DNA from: an uncultured Lachnospiraceae bacterium
GTDB taxonomy: Bacteria > Bacillota > Clostridia > Lachnospirales > Lachnospiraceae
DNA length: 64,000 nt
NCBI GenBank assembly: GCA_910589075.1
Contig: CAJUSK010000005.1
Coordinates: forward strand, 1 to 64,000
Reading direction: 5' to 3'
Part shown: positions 33,976 to 43,342 of the stretch, in pieces
Position numbering within the stretch: position 1 is the first letter of the stretch
Layout: the number at the start of each line of letters is the position of its first letter
Program-made: the position numbers and the translations under genes
The notes under the pieces: model-generated
What the model was told of the DNA's origin: nothing
Seen by the model: only the letters and a program-made list of their open reading frames with translations
The model's database searches: none

Positions 33976-34860
33976 ATGCAGAACGATATTTCAGCTTTTA
34001 TTTTTTATTTACATAATATAAAAAAGACTTCCGGAAATACCGAGCTGTCTTACAAAAGGGATTTGTGCAAGTTTGTGAATTTTATGGAAGAGAGAGGGAT
34101 TACTGCGGTGACGCGTATTTCCCCGGAGGATTTACATGCCTATATCCGTTATCTGAATGAGCGAAAGTTTGCCCCGTCCACTGTTTCCAGGAATATTGCT
34201 TCCATTAAGGCGCTGTACCAGTATCTCAGCCGGGAGGGCCGGATCAAGGACAATATTGCGGAAGCGCTCAAGGCGCCTAAAATAGAAAAGAAAACACCGG
34301 AGATTCTTTCCATGGAAGAGGTGGTGCGTTTGCTGGAGCAGCCATCGGGAAACAGCGATAAGGAAATCCGGGACAAGGCAATGCTGGAACTGCTCTATGC
34401 CACAGGTATCCGTGTAACGGAACTGATTACGCTGCTTGTGCAGGATGTCAATCTCCAGATGGGCGTGATCCTCTGCAGAGATCTACATAAAGAAAGGCTG
34501 GTGCCTTTCGGAGAAGCGGCAAAGGCCGCATTGATACGGTATATGGAAGAGGCAAGGAGCAGCATGCTGTCAAGCAGCAGGGAAGAAACACTGTTTGTAA
34601 ACTGTTCCGGTCAGCCCATGAGTCGGCAGGGATTTTGGAAATTAATTAAACATTATGCCCGGAAAGCCGGGATCCAGGCGGATATTACGCCGCATACGCT
34701 GCGCCATTCCTTTGCGGCCCATTTGGTGGAGAACGGGGCCGATCTGAGGAGCGTACAGGAAATGCTGGGACATTCAGATATATCCACCACACAGATGTAT
34801 GCCAATATAGGGCGTAATCGAATCAGAGAAGTATATGCAAAGGCTCACCCGCGGGGGTGA
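33976..34860 (+). CDS. xerD: tyrosine recombinase, XerD-like
   Basis: XerC/D recombinases resolve chromosome dimers at dif. The 294-residue protein starts at ATG 33976 after AGAGGAAGGG. The N-terminal SAM-like core-binding domain (about 1-90) has S-P-E-D-L-H-A-Y-I-R-Y-L. Catalytic residues are R146 in A-T-G-I-R-V-T-E-L, H240-T-L-R243, H266 in G-H-S-D-I-S-T-T-Q and nucleophile Y275. Length and the position next to spoIIM match chromosomal XerD rather than a mobile integrase. The stop codon lies inside the terminator hairpin. Confidence 0.88.
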   Translation: MQNDISAFIFYLHNIKKTSGNTELSYKRDLCKFVNFMEERGITAVTRISPEDLHAYIRYLNERKFAPSTVSRNIASIKALYQYLSREGRIKDNIAEALKAPKIEKKTPEILSMEEVVRLLEQPSGNSDKEIRDKAMLELLYATGIRVTELITLLVQDVNLQMGVILCRDLHKERLVPFGEAAKAALIRYMEEARSSMLSSSREETLFVNCSGQPMSRQGFWKLIKHYARKAGIQADITPHTLRHSFAAHLVENGADLRSVQEMLGHSDISTTQMYANIGRNRIREVYAKAHPRG

Positions 34861-34869
34861 GCCTTTTTG
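34840..34869 (+). terminator. terminator overlapping the xerD stop codon
   Basis: AAGGCTCACCC and GGGTGAGCCTT form an 11-bp stem followed by TTTTG. The xerD stop codon (34858-34860) falls in the descending arm, so the last codons are part of the hairpin. Confidence 0.88.
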
Positions 34870-34892
34870 TCTGTGTCTGCCATAGTTTGCGG

Positions 34893-35921
34893 TTAATCAT
34901 ATTCTGCAATGTCATAGATTAGCTTTTCCGTGTCTTCCCAGCCCAGACAGGGATCTGTGATGGATTTACCATATACACCTTCTCCGATTTTCTGAGAACC
35001 TTCTACCAGATAGCTCTCTACCATAACACCTTTGACCAGCTTATGTATATCCGGACTCAGCTTACGGCTGTGCATCACTTCTTTGACAATCCGGATCTGT
35101 TGTTTGAACTGCTTGTTGGAATTGTTGTGGTTGGCATCAATGATGCAGGCCGGATTGAGCAGTTCCATGCCCTGATAGAGTTCCAACAGACTGTTTAAGT
35201 CTTCATAATGATAATTGGGGAAACTGCGGCCATACTTGTTGACCGAACCCCGCAATACCGTATGCGCCAGTGGATTGCCGGGCGTGTTTACTTCCCAGTT
35301 CCGGTAAATGAAGGAATGGGGGTGCTGGGCGGCGAATACGGAATTGAGCATAATGGAGAGATCGCCGCTGGTTGGATTCTTCATGCCTGCAGGCACATCA
35401 AAACCGCTGACGACCAGCCGGTGCTGCTGATCTTCCACGGAACGGGCGCCAATGGCCACATAGGAGAGAATATCCTGTACATAACGCCAGTTTTCGGGAT
35501 AGAGCATTTCATCGGCTGCGGTCAGCCCGGATTCCGCAATGGCCCGGATATGCATTTTACGCATTGCAATCAGCCCCGCCAGAAAATCAGGCTTTTTATT
35601 GGGGTCGGGCTGGTGCAGAATACCTTTGTAACCTTCCCCGGTTGTCCGGGGCTTGTTTGTATAAATTCTCGGAATCAGAATCAGCCTGTCCTTTACCTGT
35701 TCGTTGATTTTCGCAAGGCGTGTAACATAATCGCATACGGCGTCTTCATTGTCAGCGGAACAGGGACCGATAATCACAAGGAATTTGTCGCTTTCTCCGG
35801 TAATTACCTTTTTAATTTCTGTATCTTTTTCGTTTTTTAAAGCTGCCAGCTTTTCCGGTATTGCATACTGTTCACGTATTTCTGCGGGATTGGGCAGCTT
35901 TTTCACAAATTCGAATCCCAT
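34893..35921 (-). CDS. aroF: 3-deoxy-7-phosphoheptulonate (DAHP) synthase, type I
   Basis: This enzyme condenses phosphoenolpyruvate and erythrose 4-phosphate in the first step of aromatic amino acid synthesis. The 342-residue protein is read from ATG 35921, after AAAGGAGACCTTT; longer frames lack such a site. Signatures are L-V-I-I-G-P-C-S-A-D-N, R-I-Y-T-N-K-P-R-T-T-G-E-G-Y-K-G, and G-A-R-S-V-E-D-Q-Q-H-R with D-A-N-H-N-N-S-N-K. It is of the AroF/G/H class; which feedback type cannot be told. Confidence 0.93.
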   Translation of the reverse strand: MGFEFVKKLPNPAEIREQYAIPEKLAALKNEKDTEIKKVITGESDKFLVIIGPCSADNEDAVCDYVTRLAKINEQVKDRLILIPRIYTNKPRTTGEGYKGILHQPDPNKKPDFLAGLIAMRKMHIRAIAESGLTAADEMLYPENWRYVQDILSYVAIGARSVEDQQHRLVVSGFDVPAGMKNPTSGDLSIMLNSVFAAQHPHSFIYRNWEVNTPGNPLAHTVLRGSVNKYGRSFPNYHYEDLNSLLELYQGMELLNPACIIDANHNNSNKQFKQQIRIVKEVMHSRKLSPDIHKLVKGVMVESYLVEGSQKIGEGVYGKSITDPCLGWEDTEKLIYDIAEYD

Positions 35922-35982
35922 AAAGGTCTCCTTTCCATGCCGCCGGTATGCAAAAGCATACGGACGGTAAAATACGTGTACC

Positions 35983-36011
35983 ATTATAATATAAAAAAGC
36001 GGACAGAGCAA
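35983..36011 (-). promoter_or_regulatory. promoter of DAHP synthase gene
   Basis: On the minus strand TTGCTC (36006-36011), 17 bases and consensus TATAAT (35983-35988) precede the gene by about 60 bases. No T-box or trp-type leader could be recognised. Confidence 0.6.
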
Positions 36012-36069
36012 GCGGGTGCGGGGGACAAATTCAGGGACTGGCAGGCGGGATGCGGCTCTTTGAAACCGC

Positions 36070-37413
36070 TTATCCCCGCTTTCTCACATAATATTTGACT
36101 GCCCCCATTTCCATGAGCATCATTAAAAACTGACTGAGCAGCAACCCATACAGATACCCCTGTATACCAATGGCGGGAATCAGCCAGAATACAAAGAAGA
36201 GCCTGGCAGCCAGTGCGGTTATGTTGAAGAAAAATGTAATTCCCGTTTTTCCCAGGCCATGGAGGACACTGGAGAAGGCGCCGGAGAGATACAACAGAGG
36301 GCAGATAAAACTCAGGGTCAGTATGAAAGACCCGGCCATTTCGCTTTTGAACAGCATTCTGCCCGCAAATCTGCCCCCAAGCAGAAAACAGACAGTGCAG
36401 AAGATACCGAAAAGACTACAATAGGTTGCCGCTTTTCTGACTACATTTCGGATGGCTCCCTGGTTATTGGTTTCATCCGCTTCCGAAATAACGGGGAGCA
36501 ATAAAACACAGGCGGAATTTATCAATGCTGTGGGAAACATAATCAGCGGAAGCGCCATACCGGTCAGAACACCATAAACAGAAAGGGCCTGGGCCTGAGA
36601 AAAGCCGTGGATGACCAGGCGTGTGGGAATGGATACGGCTTCTATACTCTGCAACATGTTAACGGCAATGCGGCTGGCTGTCAGCGGCGCTGAAAGGGTA
36701 AGAATTTTGCCGGTCATAGCCACAATACCGGTATGGTTCCCTGCATGTGTCTGCCTGGCGGGTATGGTGCAAAGCCGTATGGCCCTAAGATAGACTGCCG
36801 CCAGAGAAACCAGCATGGAGAAACATTCTCCTATGGTCAGGCCAATTACGGCACAGGCGATTGGGGGGACCTGGTTGTGTGCCCTTAAATAGTCACAGAG
36901 TAAAAATACACTGCCAACTCTTGCAAGCTGTTCCAGGATCTGTGTTAATGCCGGTATTCCTGCCCGCTTAATGCCATAGAAGTAGCCGTTGATCAGGGAA
37001 TGGACGGAGCAGAAAGGAATGGAGAGGGCAAAGATGCGAAGAAGGGGCGCAGTGCGGGCTTCCAATAGAAAGTCTGTTGCGATCCGGTCCGCATACTGGT
37101 AGATAAACCATGTACAGCCCAGGGAGAGCGGCATGGAGAGCAGAAACCCTGCACAGAGGACACGAAAAGAAGCTCTGTGGTCATGGGTGGTTGTTTCTGA
37201 AGCCGTAAATTTGGAAATAGCAGTCTGGATGCCTGCTGCCGTCAGAGAAAAGGAAAGGGCCATAGCGGGGGCGAGAAGCTGGTAGATGCCCATGCCTTCC
37301 TCGCCAAAAGTCCGGGACAGAAATGCTCTGTAAAAAAAGCCGATGAAACGGCTTAAAAATCCTGCCAGGGTCAGGATGAGCGTGCCGGTTACAAAAGGGT
37401 TGTTTTTTCTCAT
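36070..37413 (-). CDS. MOP-superfamily flippase, SpoVB-like
   Basis: The 447-residue membrane protein is read from ATG 37413; an upstream in-frame ATG at 37461 has no obvious ribosome binding site. About fourteen hydrophobic segments are seen. The N-terminal G-T-L-I-L-T-L-A-G-F-L-S-R-F-I-G-F-F-Y-R and G-E-E-G-M-G-I-Y-Q-L are characteristic of the SpoVB/MurJ-like polysaccharide-flippase family. Members move lipid-linked precursors across the membrane; SpoVB is needed for spore cortex formation. Whether this copy is the sporulation flippase or a vegetative paralog is open. It is divergent from the cysteine desulfurase gene. Confidence 0.82.
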   Translation of the reverse strand: MRKNNPFVTGTLILTLAGFLSRFIGFFYRAFLSRTFGEEGMGIYQLLAPAMALSFSLTAAGIQTAISKFTASETTTHDHRASFRVLCAGFLLSMPLSLGCTWFIYQYADRIATDFLLEARTAPLLRIFALSIPFCSVHSLINGYFYGIKRAGIPALTQILEQLARVGSVFLLCDYLRAHNQVPPIACAVIGLTIGECFSMLVSLAAVYLRAIRLCTIPARQTHAGNHTGIVAMTGKILTLSAPLTASRIAVNMLQSIEAVSIPTRLVIHGFSQAQALSVYGVLTGMALPLIMFPTALINSACVLLLPVISEADETNNQGAIRNVVRKAATYCSLFGIFCTVCFLLGGRFAGRMLFKSEMAGSFILTLSFICPLLYLSGAFSSVLHGLGKTGITFFFNITALAARLFFVFWLIPAIGIQGYLYGLLLSQFLMMLMEMGAVKYYVRKRG

Positions 37414-37464
37414 AAAATACCTGAATTTCCCCTGTTCTTGATAAATTATATGTGTCCGCATTTA

Positions 37465-37493
37465 TTGACAGAACCGTCAGGCGGTGCTATAGT
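37465..37493 (+). promoter_or_regulatory. promoter of iscS-nifU-mnmA operon
   Basis: Consensus TTGACA (37465-37470), 17 bases and TATAGT (37488-37493) lie 54 bases before the cysteine desulfurase start. Confidence 0.78.
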
Positions 37494-37547
37494 GTAATCA
37501 CTGAATTCATAGTACAATACTAGAAAATAAAAGGAGTGATATAGATC

Positions 37548-38732
37548 ATGAAACCTCTGATATATTTGGATAATGCAGCGACGACGAAAACGGCTGCAGA
37601 GGTGGTGGATGCCATGCTGCCTTATTTCACGGAACAGTACGGGAATCCCAGCAGTATTTATTCGCTGGGCAGGACGGGGAAGGAAGCTGTGACAAAGGCA
37701 CGGGAAACCATTGCCCGCTCTCTTGGTGCACGGAGCGATGAAATATACTTTACGGCCGGCGGTTCCGAGGCCGATAACTGGGCAATAAAGGCTGTAGCTG
37801 AGGCATATGGGGAAAAAGGGAAGCATATCATCACTTCTGCCATTGAGCATCATGCAGTGCTGCACACATGCCAGTATCTGGAGAAACATGGCTTTGAAGT
37901 TACCTATGTAGGTGTGGATGAGCAGGGGATTTTAAAACTGGACGAATTAAAAGCCGCCATCCGGCCGGACACCATACTGATCAGTGTGATGTTTGCCAAC
38001 AATGAGATCGGTACTTTGCAGCCCATTGAAGAAATAGGTGAAATCGCGGGGAGCCATGGCATTTTGTTTCACACAGATGCGGTGCAGGCATACGGACAGC
38101 TCCCCATTGATGTGGACCAGTACCATATTGATATGCTCAGCGCCAGCGGACATAAGCTGAACGGGCCTAAGGGGATCGGATTTCTCTATATCAGAAAAGG
38201 TCTGCGGATTCGTTCCTTTGTCCATGGCGGCGCGCAGGAGCGGGCCAGAAGGGCAGGTACGGAAAATGTACCGGGTATTGTGGGAATAGGCGCCGCAGCC
38301 GGGCGGGCTTTCAGAATCATGGAAGAGAAAACGGCAAAAGAGACAGAGCTGCGGGATTATCTGATTGACAGGATTGAACAGGAGGTTCCATACTGCCGTC
38401 TGAACGGAGACAGGCGTCTGCGTCTGCCAAACAATGTAAATTTCAGTTTCCGCTTTGTGGAAGGGGAATCCTTGCTGATGATGCTGGATATGGAAGGTAT
38501 CTGTGCCTCCAGCGGGTCTGCCTGCACCTCCGGTTCTCTGGATCCGTCCCATGTGCTTCTCGCCATTGGACTGCCGCATGAAATTGCGCATGGATCTTTG
38601 CGGCTGACACTCAGTGAAGAGAACACAAAAGAGCAAATGGACATGGTGGTGGCTGCGGTAAAACGAATTGTGGAACGTTTGCGCGCCATGTCTCCATTGT
38701 ACGAAGACTTTATAAAACAAGAAAGTAAATAA
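37548..38732 (+). CDS. cysteine desulfurase (NifS/IscS family)
   Basis: The enzyme takes sulfur from cysteine to form an enzyme persulfide for Fe-S clusters and tRNA thiolation. The 394-residue protein starts at ATG 37548. Motifs: Y-L-D-N-A-A-T-T at the N-terminus, P-L-P binding H-H-A-V-L with K203 in S-G-H-K-L-N-G-P-K-G, and active-site C326 in S-S-G-S-A-C-T-S-G. The following nifU and mnmA genes define it as the sulfur donor for both pathways. Confidence 0.93.
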   Translation: MKPLIYLDNAATTKTAAEVVDAMLPYFTEQYGNPSSIYSLGRTGKEAVTKARETIARSLGARSDEIYFTAGGSEADNWAIKAVAEAYGEKGKHIITSAIEHHAVLHTCQYLEKHGFEVTYVGVDEQGILKLDELKAAIRPDTILISVMFANNEIGTLQPIEEIGEIAGSHGILFHTDAVQAYGQLPIDVDQYHIDMLSASGHKLNGPKGIGFLYIRKGLRIRSFVHGGAQERARRAGTENVPGIVGIGAAAGRAFRIMEEKTAKETELRDYLIDRIEQEVPYCRLNGDRRLRLPNNVNFSFRFVEGESLLMMLDMEGICASSGSACTSGSLDPSHVLLAIGLPHEIAHGSLRLTLSEENTKEQMDMVVAAVKRIVERLRAMSPLYEDFIKQESK

Positions 38733-38758
38733 GAGAGATAAATACGGAGGAACAGGCA

Positions 38759-39202
38759 ATGTATAGTGAAAAAGTGATGGACCATTTTCAGAATCCCCGC
38801 AATATGGGTGAAATAGAGGATGCCAGCGGTGTCGGTACGGTTGGAAATGCCAAATGCGGTGACATTATGCGGATTTATCTGGATATTGATGAACATCAGA
38901 TTATCCGGGATGTAAAGTTTAAAACCTTTGGCTGTGGTGCGGCGGTAGCTACGTCCAGTATGGCGACGGAACTGGTCAAGGGAAAGAACATCCGGGAAGC
39001 GATGCAGATTACGAATAAAGCGGTTGCAGAGGCGTTGGACGGTTTGCCGCCGGTGAAAATGCATTGTTCCCTGCTGGCTGAAGAGGCGATTCATGCAGCG
39101 CTTTGGGATTATGCACAGAAACATGAGATCACCATTGAAGGACTGGAAAAGCCCAAAACGGATATTCATGAAGGTGAGGAAGAAGAGGCGGAAGAATATT
39201 AA
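38759..39202 (+). CDS. nifU: iron-sulfur cluster scaffold protein NifU/IscU-like
   Basis: The 147-residue protein has the U-type scaffold layout with three cluster-ligand cysteines: C33 in N-A-K-C-G-D, C59 in F-G-C-G-A-A-V-A and C103 in M-H-C-S-L-L-A-E-E-A. It is longer than IscU because of an acidic C-terminal tail (H-E-G-E-E-E-E-A-E-E-Y). It lies 26 bases after the cysteine desulfurase, its expected sulfur donor. Confidence 0.92.
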   Translation: MYSEKVMDHFQNPRNMGEIEDASGVGTVGNAKCGDIMRIYLDIDEHQIIRDVKFKTFGCGAAVATSSMATELVKGKNIREAMQITNKAVAEALDGLPPVKMHCSLLAEEAIHAALWDYAQKHEITIEGLEKPKTDIHEGEEEEAEEY

Positions 39203-39256
39203 TGCCTGCTGCCCGGGGCAGGGGCATTGCGTAATTTCGCCATGGAGAGAGCGGAT

Positions 39257-40330
39257 ATGAAAAAGAAGGCAGTGGTAGGTATGTCGGGTGGCGTGGATTC
39301 TTCTGTTGCGGCCTGTCTGTTACAGCAACAGGGATATGAGGTAATCGGTGTGACCATGGAGATCTGGCAACAGGAAGATGCGGATACGCTGTCTGAAAAC
39401 GGAGGCTGTTGCGGCCTGTCTGCTGTGGAGGATGCCCGGCGGGTGGCACAGACACTGGGAATCCCCCATTATGTGATGAATTTCAGAGATGTGTTCAGGT
39501 CGTCGGTGACAGAGTATTTTATCCGGGAATATCTCCGGGGCAGGACGCCCAATCCCTGCATTGCCTGCAACCGTTATGTAAAATGGGAAGCATTGTTGGC
39601 CCGTTCTCTTGCCATCGGCGCGGATTATATTGCCACAGGACATTACGGGCAGATTGTGAGGCTTGCCAATGGCCGGTATACACTGCGTATGTCGGGGACG
39701 GCAAAGGATCAGACCTATGCACTGTATCAACTGACACAGGAGCAGCTCTCCCACACGCTGATGCCGCTGGGAACATATGATAAAGAAACAGTGCGCCAGA
39801 TGGCCCGGTCCTATGGTCTGCCTGTGGCTGCAAAACCGGACAGTCAGGAAATCTGCTTTATTCCGGACAATGATTATGCAGGGTTTATTGACAGAGAAGC
39901 AAAGGATGCGGTTCCGGGGCCGGGAAATTTTGTGACGGCAGACGGACAGGTGTTGGGCAGACATAAGGGGATTACCCACTATACCATTGGCCAGCGAAAA
40001 GGCCTGCAACTGGCTTTGGGACATCCTGTATTTGTGACACAGATTCGGCCAAAGACCAATGAAGTGGTGATTGGTGAGGCGGAGGATGTGTTTACGGATG
40101 AACTGTTCTGTAATCAGATAAATTATATGGGTGTGGAGAATTTTCATGCCGGTGACAGGTTTCTGGCGAAAATACGGTATGGACATGGAGGGGCTGTCTG
40201 CCGGGTGGAACCGGTGGAGACAGACAGGCTCAGGTGTATTTTTGATGAACCTGTCCGGGCGGTAACGCCCGGACAGGCAGTGGTGTTTTATCAGGATGGT
40301 TGTGTGGCCGGCGGCGGGACGATTTTGTGA
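39257..40330 (+). CDS. mnmA: tRNA-specific 2-thiouridylase MnmA
   Basis: MnmA thiolates U34 of Lys, Glu and Gln tRNAs using sulfur relayed from the cysteine desulfurase. The 357-residue protein starts at ATG 39257 after GGAGAGAGCGGAT. The PP-loop is V-G-M-S-G-G-V-D-S-S-V-A. Catalytic cysteines are in T-P-N-P-C-I-A-C-N and S-Q-E-I-C-F-I-P, and C-terminal beta-barrel domains follow (R-H-K-G-I-T-H-Y-T-I-G-Q-R-K-G). It is the last gene of the operon. Confidence 0.95.
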   Translation: MKKKAVVGMSGGVDSSVAACLLQQQGYEVIGVTMEIWQQEDADTLSENGGCCGLSAVEDARRVAQTLGIPHYVMNFRDVFRSSVTEYFIREYLRGRTPNPCIACNRYVKWEALLARSLAIGADYIATGHYGQIVRLANGRYTLRMSGTAKDQTYALYQLTQEQLSHTLMPLGTYDKETVRQMARSYGLPVAAKPDSQEICFIPDNDYAGFIDREAKDAVPGPGNFVTADGQVLGRHKGITHYTIGQRKGLQLALGHPVFVTQIRPKTNEVVIGEAEDVFTDELFCNQINYMGVENFHAGDRFLAKIRYGHGGAVCRVEPVETDRLRCIFDEPVRAVTPGQAVVFYQDGCVAGGGTIL

Positions 40331-40434
40331 CAGCCCTGATGCAGGCAATCATAAGTGACTGTGAAACTGGCAATAAAGTCGATGATCTCTTTGAGAAAAA
40401 TATGTCAACGGATAATGACACTGTGTATTTGTAT

Positions 40435-40460
40435 AGCCCGGCCATAGCCGGGCTTTTTTT
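40435..40460 (+). terminator. terminator of the iscS-nifU-mnmA operon
   Basis: AGCCCGGC (40435-40442), a CATA loop and GCCGGGCT (40447-40454), followed by seven Ts, form a classic intrinsic terminator. Confidence 0.93.
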
Positions 40461-40501
40461 CATAATTGACATTTAAATAGAGGAAGGGTATGCCATATGT
40501 A

Positions 40502-40530
40502 TTGACGTCATATTATGTGTATGGTATTAT
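40502..40530 (+). promoter_or_regulatory. promoter of the histidine kinase pair
   Basis: TTGACG (40502-40507), 17 bases and TATTAT (40525-40530) lie about 150 bases before the kinase start. A second TTGACA at 40467 lacks a good partner box. Confidence 0.6.
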
Positions 40531-40683
40531 GACACAGACTTTCCAGTTTTTGCAGCAAAGCTGTAATCATATAGCGAAACTATACGAATATTCTGTACTT
40601 GGGGGTTGGGGTAGAGAATATTCCGGTGCCGGTATATGGCATGGTATTGTGGAAGGAAAGCAGTCTATATGGAGGACAGGCTT

Positions 40684-43263
40684 ATGGGTTATTCAGGAGG
40701 ACTTTTAGAAGGGAGCGGTGAAGGTGCGCCGATGGCCGGGGATTGTGAGCAGCATAATGATATGCGAAGTGTTCAGAATCTGGAGGCTGTCATCAACGAG
40801 GGCCTTCGTGTTGCGTTGTTGGAAGAAACGCCGGATCAGTCTCTGGATGTGTTGCTGAAGCATCTGGGCAGAGCATTGCATGGGGAACGAACTTACATAT
40901 TTGAGCAGAACATGGCGGGCGGCGATGATAACACCTATGAATGGGTGGCTGAAGGAGTGGAGCCGGAAAAGGAGAATCTTCAGAATCTTCCTCCGGAGGT
41001 ATGTGCCAGCTGGTATCGGAATTTCCGCATTGGCAGGCATATTGTGATTGAGAGCCTGGAGGACATCCGTGAGTCCGATCCGCTTCAGTATGAGAATCTG
41101 GAGCGACAGGGGATTCATTCTCTTGTGGTGGTTCCCCTTTATGACGGCAAAAAAATCATCGGGTTTTATGGCGTGGATAATCCACCTGTGAAATTGTTGG
41201 AATATGCATCAAATATGCTGCAGACTGCGGCATATTTTATCGTATCCTCCCTGAAACGCCGTAACTTGGTCCGAAAGCTCCAAAATCGCAGTTATAATGT
41301 TCTTCATGCCCTCAGCGTGGACTATCTGGGCATCTATCAGGTAAATTTCGACACAGGCGAATGTGAAACCTATCGAAACAGCGAAGGGACAGGTATGGAC
41401 TGGGCCTTTCATTTTAAGGATGGCTATCAGGCAGCCATGGAGCAGTATATTACGCAATATGTTATCCCACGGGACCAGGACCGGCTCCGCGCCGTGACAA
41501 AAAAAGAGTATGTGCTCGCTCAGCTCAGAACCAACAAGAAGGTTTCTGTTCGCTATCAGGTAAAAGACAGTGCATCCGGACTGAAGCATATGGAAATTCA
41601 TTTTTCCGTTGCGGAGAAAACAACAGAGGAGAATTGTGCCATTTTTGCCCAGCGGGATGTCAATGCCGTGGTAGAGCAGGAAGAGAAGTATAAACTGGAA
41701 GCACGGCGGAATCTGGAGGATATTCTGGAAGGCGCCAGAACCGGTATCTGGACGATTGAGCTGGAGGAGGGCTGTAAGCCACGAATGTATGCGGATCGCA
41801 CGATGCGGATACTTTTGGGCGTTCCGGATGAGATCGACCCGGAGGAGTGTTACCAGAGCTGGTTTGAAAATATTGAGCCGGACTATGTGGGGATGGTACA
41901 GGAGGCAGTTCTGGAAATATTGGAAACCGGGCGTTCTGAGGTGATTTATCTTTGGAATCATCCGGATCTGGGGAAAATTTATGTCCGCTGCGGTGGCGTA
42001 CCGGACAAAACCTTCAAAAAGCCCGGCGTCTGCCTGAGCGGATACCATCAGGATATTACGGAAACCATGGTGACGAGGAAGAAACAGGAGCAGTCTATTC
42101 TGGAGTTATTGGAGAGGGTGAGACGGGCAAACCTGGTAAAGAGTGAATTTCTGTCTCATATGTCCCATGACCTCCGCACACCCATCAATGGGATTTTGGG
42201 AATGCTGTCTATCCTGGAAAAAAGTCAGGATGATCCGGAGCGGCAGAGAGACTGCCATAAGAAAATCCGTGTTTCGACGGAACATCTTCTGTCCCTGGTG
42301 AATGACGTTTTGCAGGTCAGCAGGCTGGAGAGTGGCATGCCTGCGGAAGTGGAGGAACCCTTTGACCTGCGCGATACATTGGAGGACTGTATCACAATCC
42401 TCTCTTCCCAGGCGGAGGAGAAGGGAATCCGGCTGGTGCTGGAGGAAGTCAGTCTGCGGCATGGCAGGTTGATTGGAAATGCCCTGCACTTGAAGAAAAT
42501 CCTGATGAGTGTCATTGACAATGGTCTCAAATATAACCGCCCTGACGGTTCTGTTTTTGTCCGGGTAAAGGAAAACGCCTGCCGGGACGGGATTGCAGAG
42601 TACAGCTTTGAGATTGAGGATACCGGAATCGGCATTGGAGAGGAGTTTAAGGAGCATATTTTTGAGCCGTTTACACAGGAGCATCCGGACGCGCGGACCA
42701 ATTATAACGGTGTTGGCCTGGGGATGTCCATTGTGAAGAAGCTGGTCGATGAGATGCAGGGAAGCATCAGGATAGACAGCAATCCCGGAGAGGGGAGTGT
42801 GGTGCAAATCATGCTGCCTGTCCGGGTGGATGAGACATGGAGCGGGGATTCTGTGGATGAAGAGCAGGATATGCAGGACAATATTGCCGGGATGCGTATT
42901 CTTTTGGTGGAGGATAATGAGATTAACTGTGAAATCGTAGAGTATATTCTCCAGGAGGCGGGTGCGGAGACTGTGACTGCCAAAGACGGCAAAGCCGCTG
43001 TGGACGCGTTTGAGGCATCTTCTCCGGGCACTTTTGATTGTGTGCTGATGGATTTGATGATGCCGGTTATGAGTGGATATGAGGCAACCCGGGTGATCCG
43101 GGGACTGGATCGGACGGATGCGAAAGCTGTGCCGATTATAGCGCTGTCAGCGAATACATTTGAGGAGGATATTGCACTGGCAAAGGATGCCGGGATGAAT
43201 GAACACCTGGCAAAGCCGGTGGACATCCACAAAATGTTCCGGGTCATGAGCCGGTTGCGGTGA
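40684..43263 (+). CDS. cytosolic hybrid histidine kinase (GAF-PAS-HisKA-HATPase-REC)
   Basis: From ATG 40684 (TGGAGGACAGGCTT upstream; ATGs at 40636 and 40669 are possible) the protein has 859 residues and no membrane segment. A GAF-like domain lies about 30-185 (H-S-L-V-V-V-P-L-Y-D-G-K-K-I-I-G-F-Y-G), followed by PAS-like regions. The dimerisation/phosphoacceptor helix has H495 in M-S-H-D-L-R-T-P-I-N-G, and the ATPase has N-G-L-K-Y-N, D-T-G-I-G-I and G-V-G-L-G-M-S. A C-terminal receiver has phospho-site D790 in L-M-D-L-M-M-P-V-M-S-G. No DNA-binding output is encoded nearby. Confidence 0.88.
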   Translation: MGYSGGLLEGSGEGAPMAGDCEQHNDMRSVQNLEAVINEGLRVALLEETPDQSLDVLLKHLGRALHGERTYIFEQNMAGGDDNTYEWVAEGVEPEKENLQNLPPEVCASWYRNFRIGRHIVIESLEDIRESDPLQYENLERQGIHSLVVVPLYDGKKIIGFYGVDNPPVKLLEYASNMLQTAAYFIVSSLKRRNLVRKLQNRSYNVLHALSVDYLGIYQVNFDTGECETYRNSEGTGMDWAFHFKDGYQAAMEQYITQYVIPRDQDRLRAVTKKEYVLAQLRTNKKVSVRYQVKDSASGLKHMEIHFSVAEKTTEENCAIFAQRDVNAVVEQEEKYKLEARRNLEDILEGARTGIWTIELEEGCKPRMYADRTMRILLGVPDEIDPEECYQSWFENIEPDYVGMVQEAVLEILETGRSEVIYLWNHPDLGKIYVRCGGVPDKTFKKPGVCLSGYHQDITETMVTRKKQEQSILELLERVRRANLVKSEFLSHMSHDLRTPINGILGMLSILEKSQDDPERQRDCHKKIRVSTEHLLSLVNDVLQVSRLESGMPAEVEEPFDLRDTLEDCITILSSQAEEKGIRLVLEEVSLRHGRLIGNALHLKKILMSVIDNGLKYNRPDGSVFVRVKENACRDGIAEYSFEIEDTGIGIGEEFKEHIFEPFTQEHPDARTNYNGVGLGMSIVKKLVDEMQGSIRIDSNPGEGSVVQIMLPVRVDETWSGDSVDEEQDMQDNIAGMRILLVEDNEINCEIVEYILQEAGAETVTAKDGKAAVDAFEASSPGTFDCVLMDLMMPVMSGYEATRVIRGLDRTDAKAVPIIALSANTFEEDIALAKDAGMNEHLAKPVDIHKMFRVMSRLR

Positions 43264-43342
43264 TGGCAGAAATATGAATCGGACAGTGAGCGGCGCTCAG
43301 GTTCACATGACGAAAATGTTAAAAATAAGGAGATGAAAAAGT

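Noticed and set aside
35922..36069. T-box or trp-type leader before DAHP synthase
   Set aside because: The leader is short, with no specifier stem, T-box sequence or tandem aromatic codons.
40490..40708. 72-codon frame before the cytosolic histidine kinase
   Set aside because: It covers the promoter at 40502-40530 and overlaps the kinase start, with no recognisable protein features.
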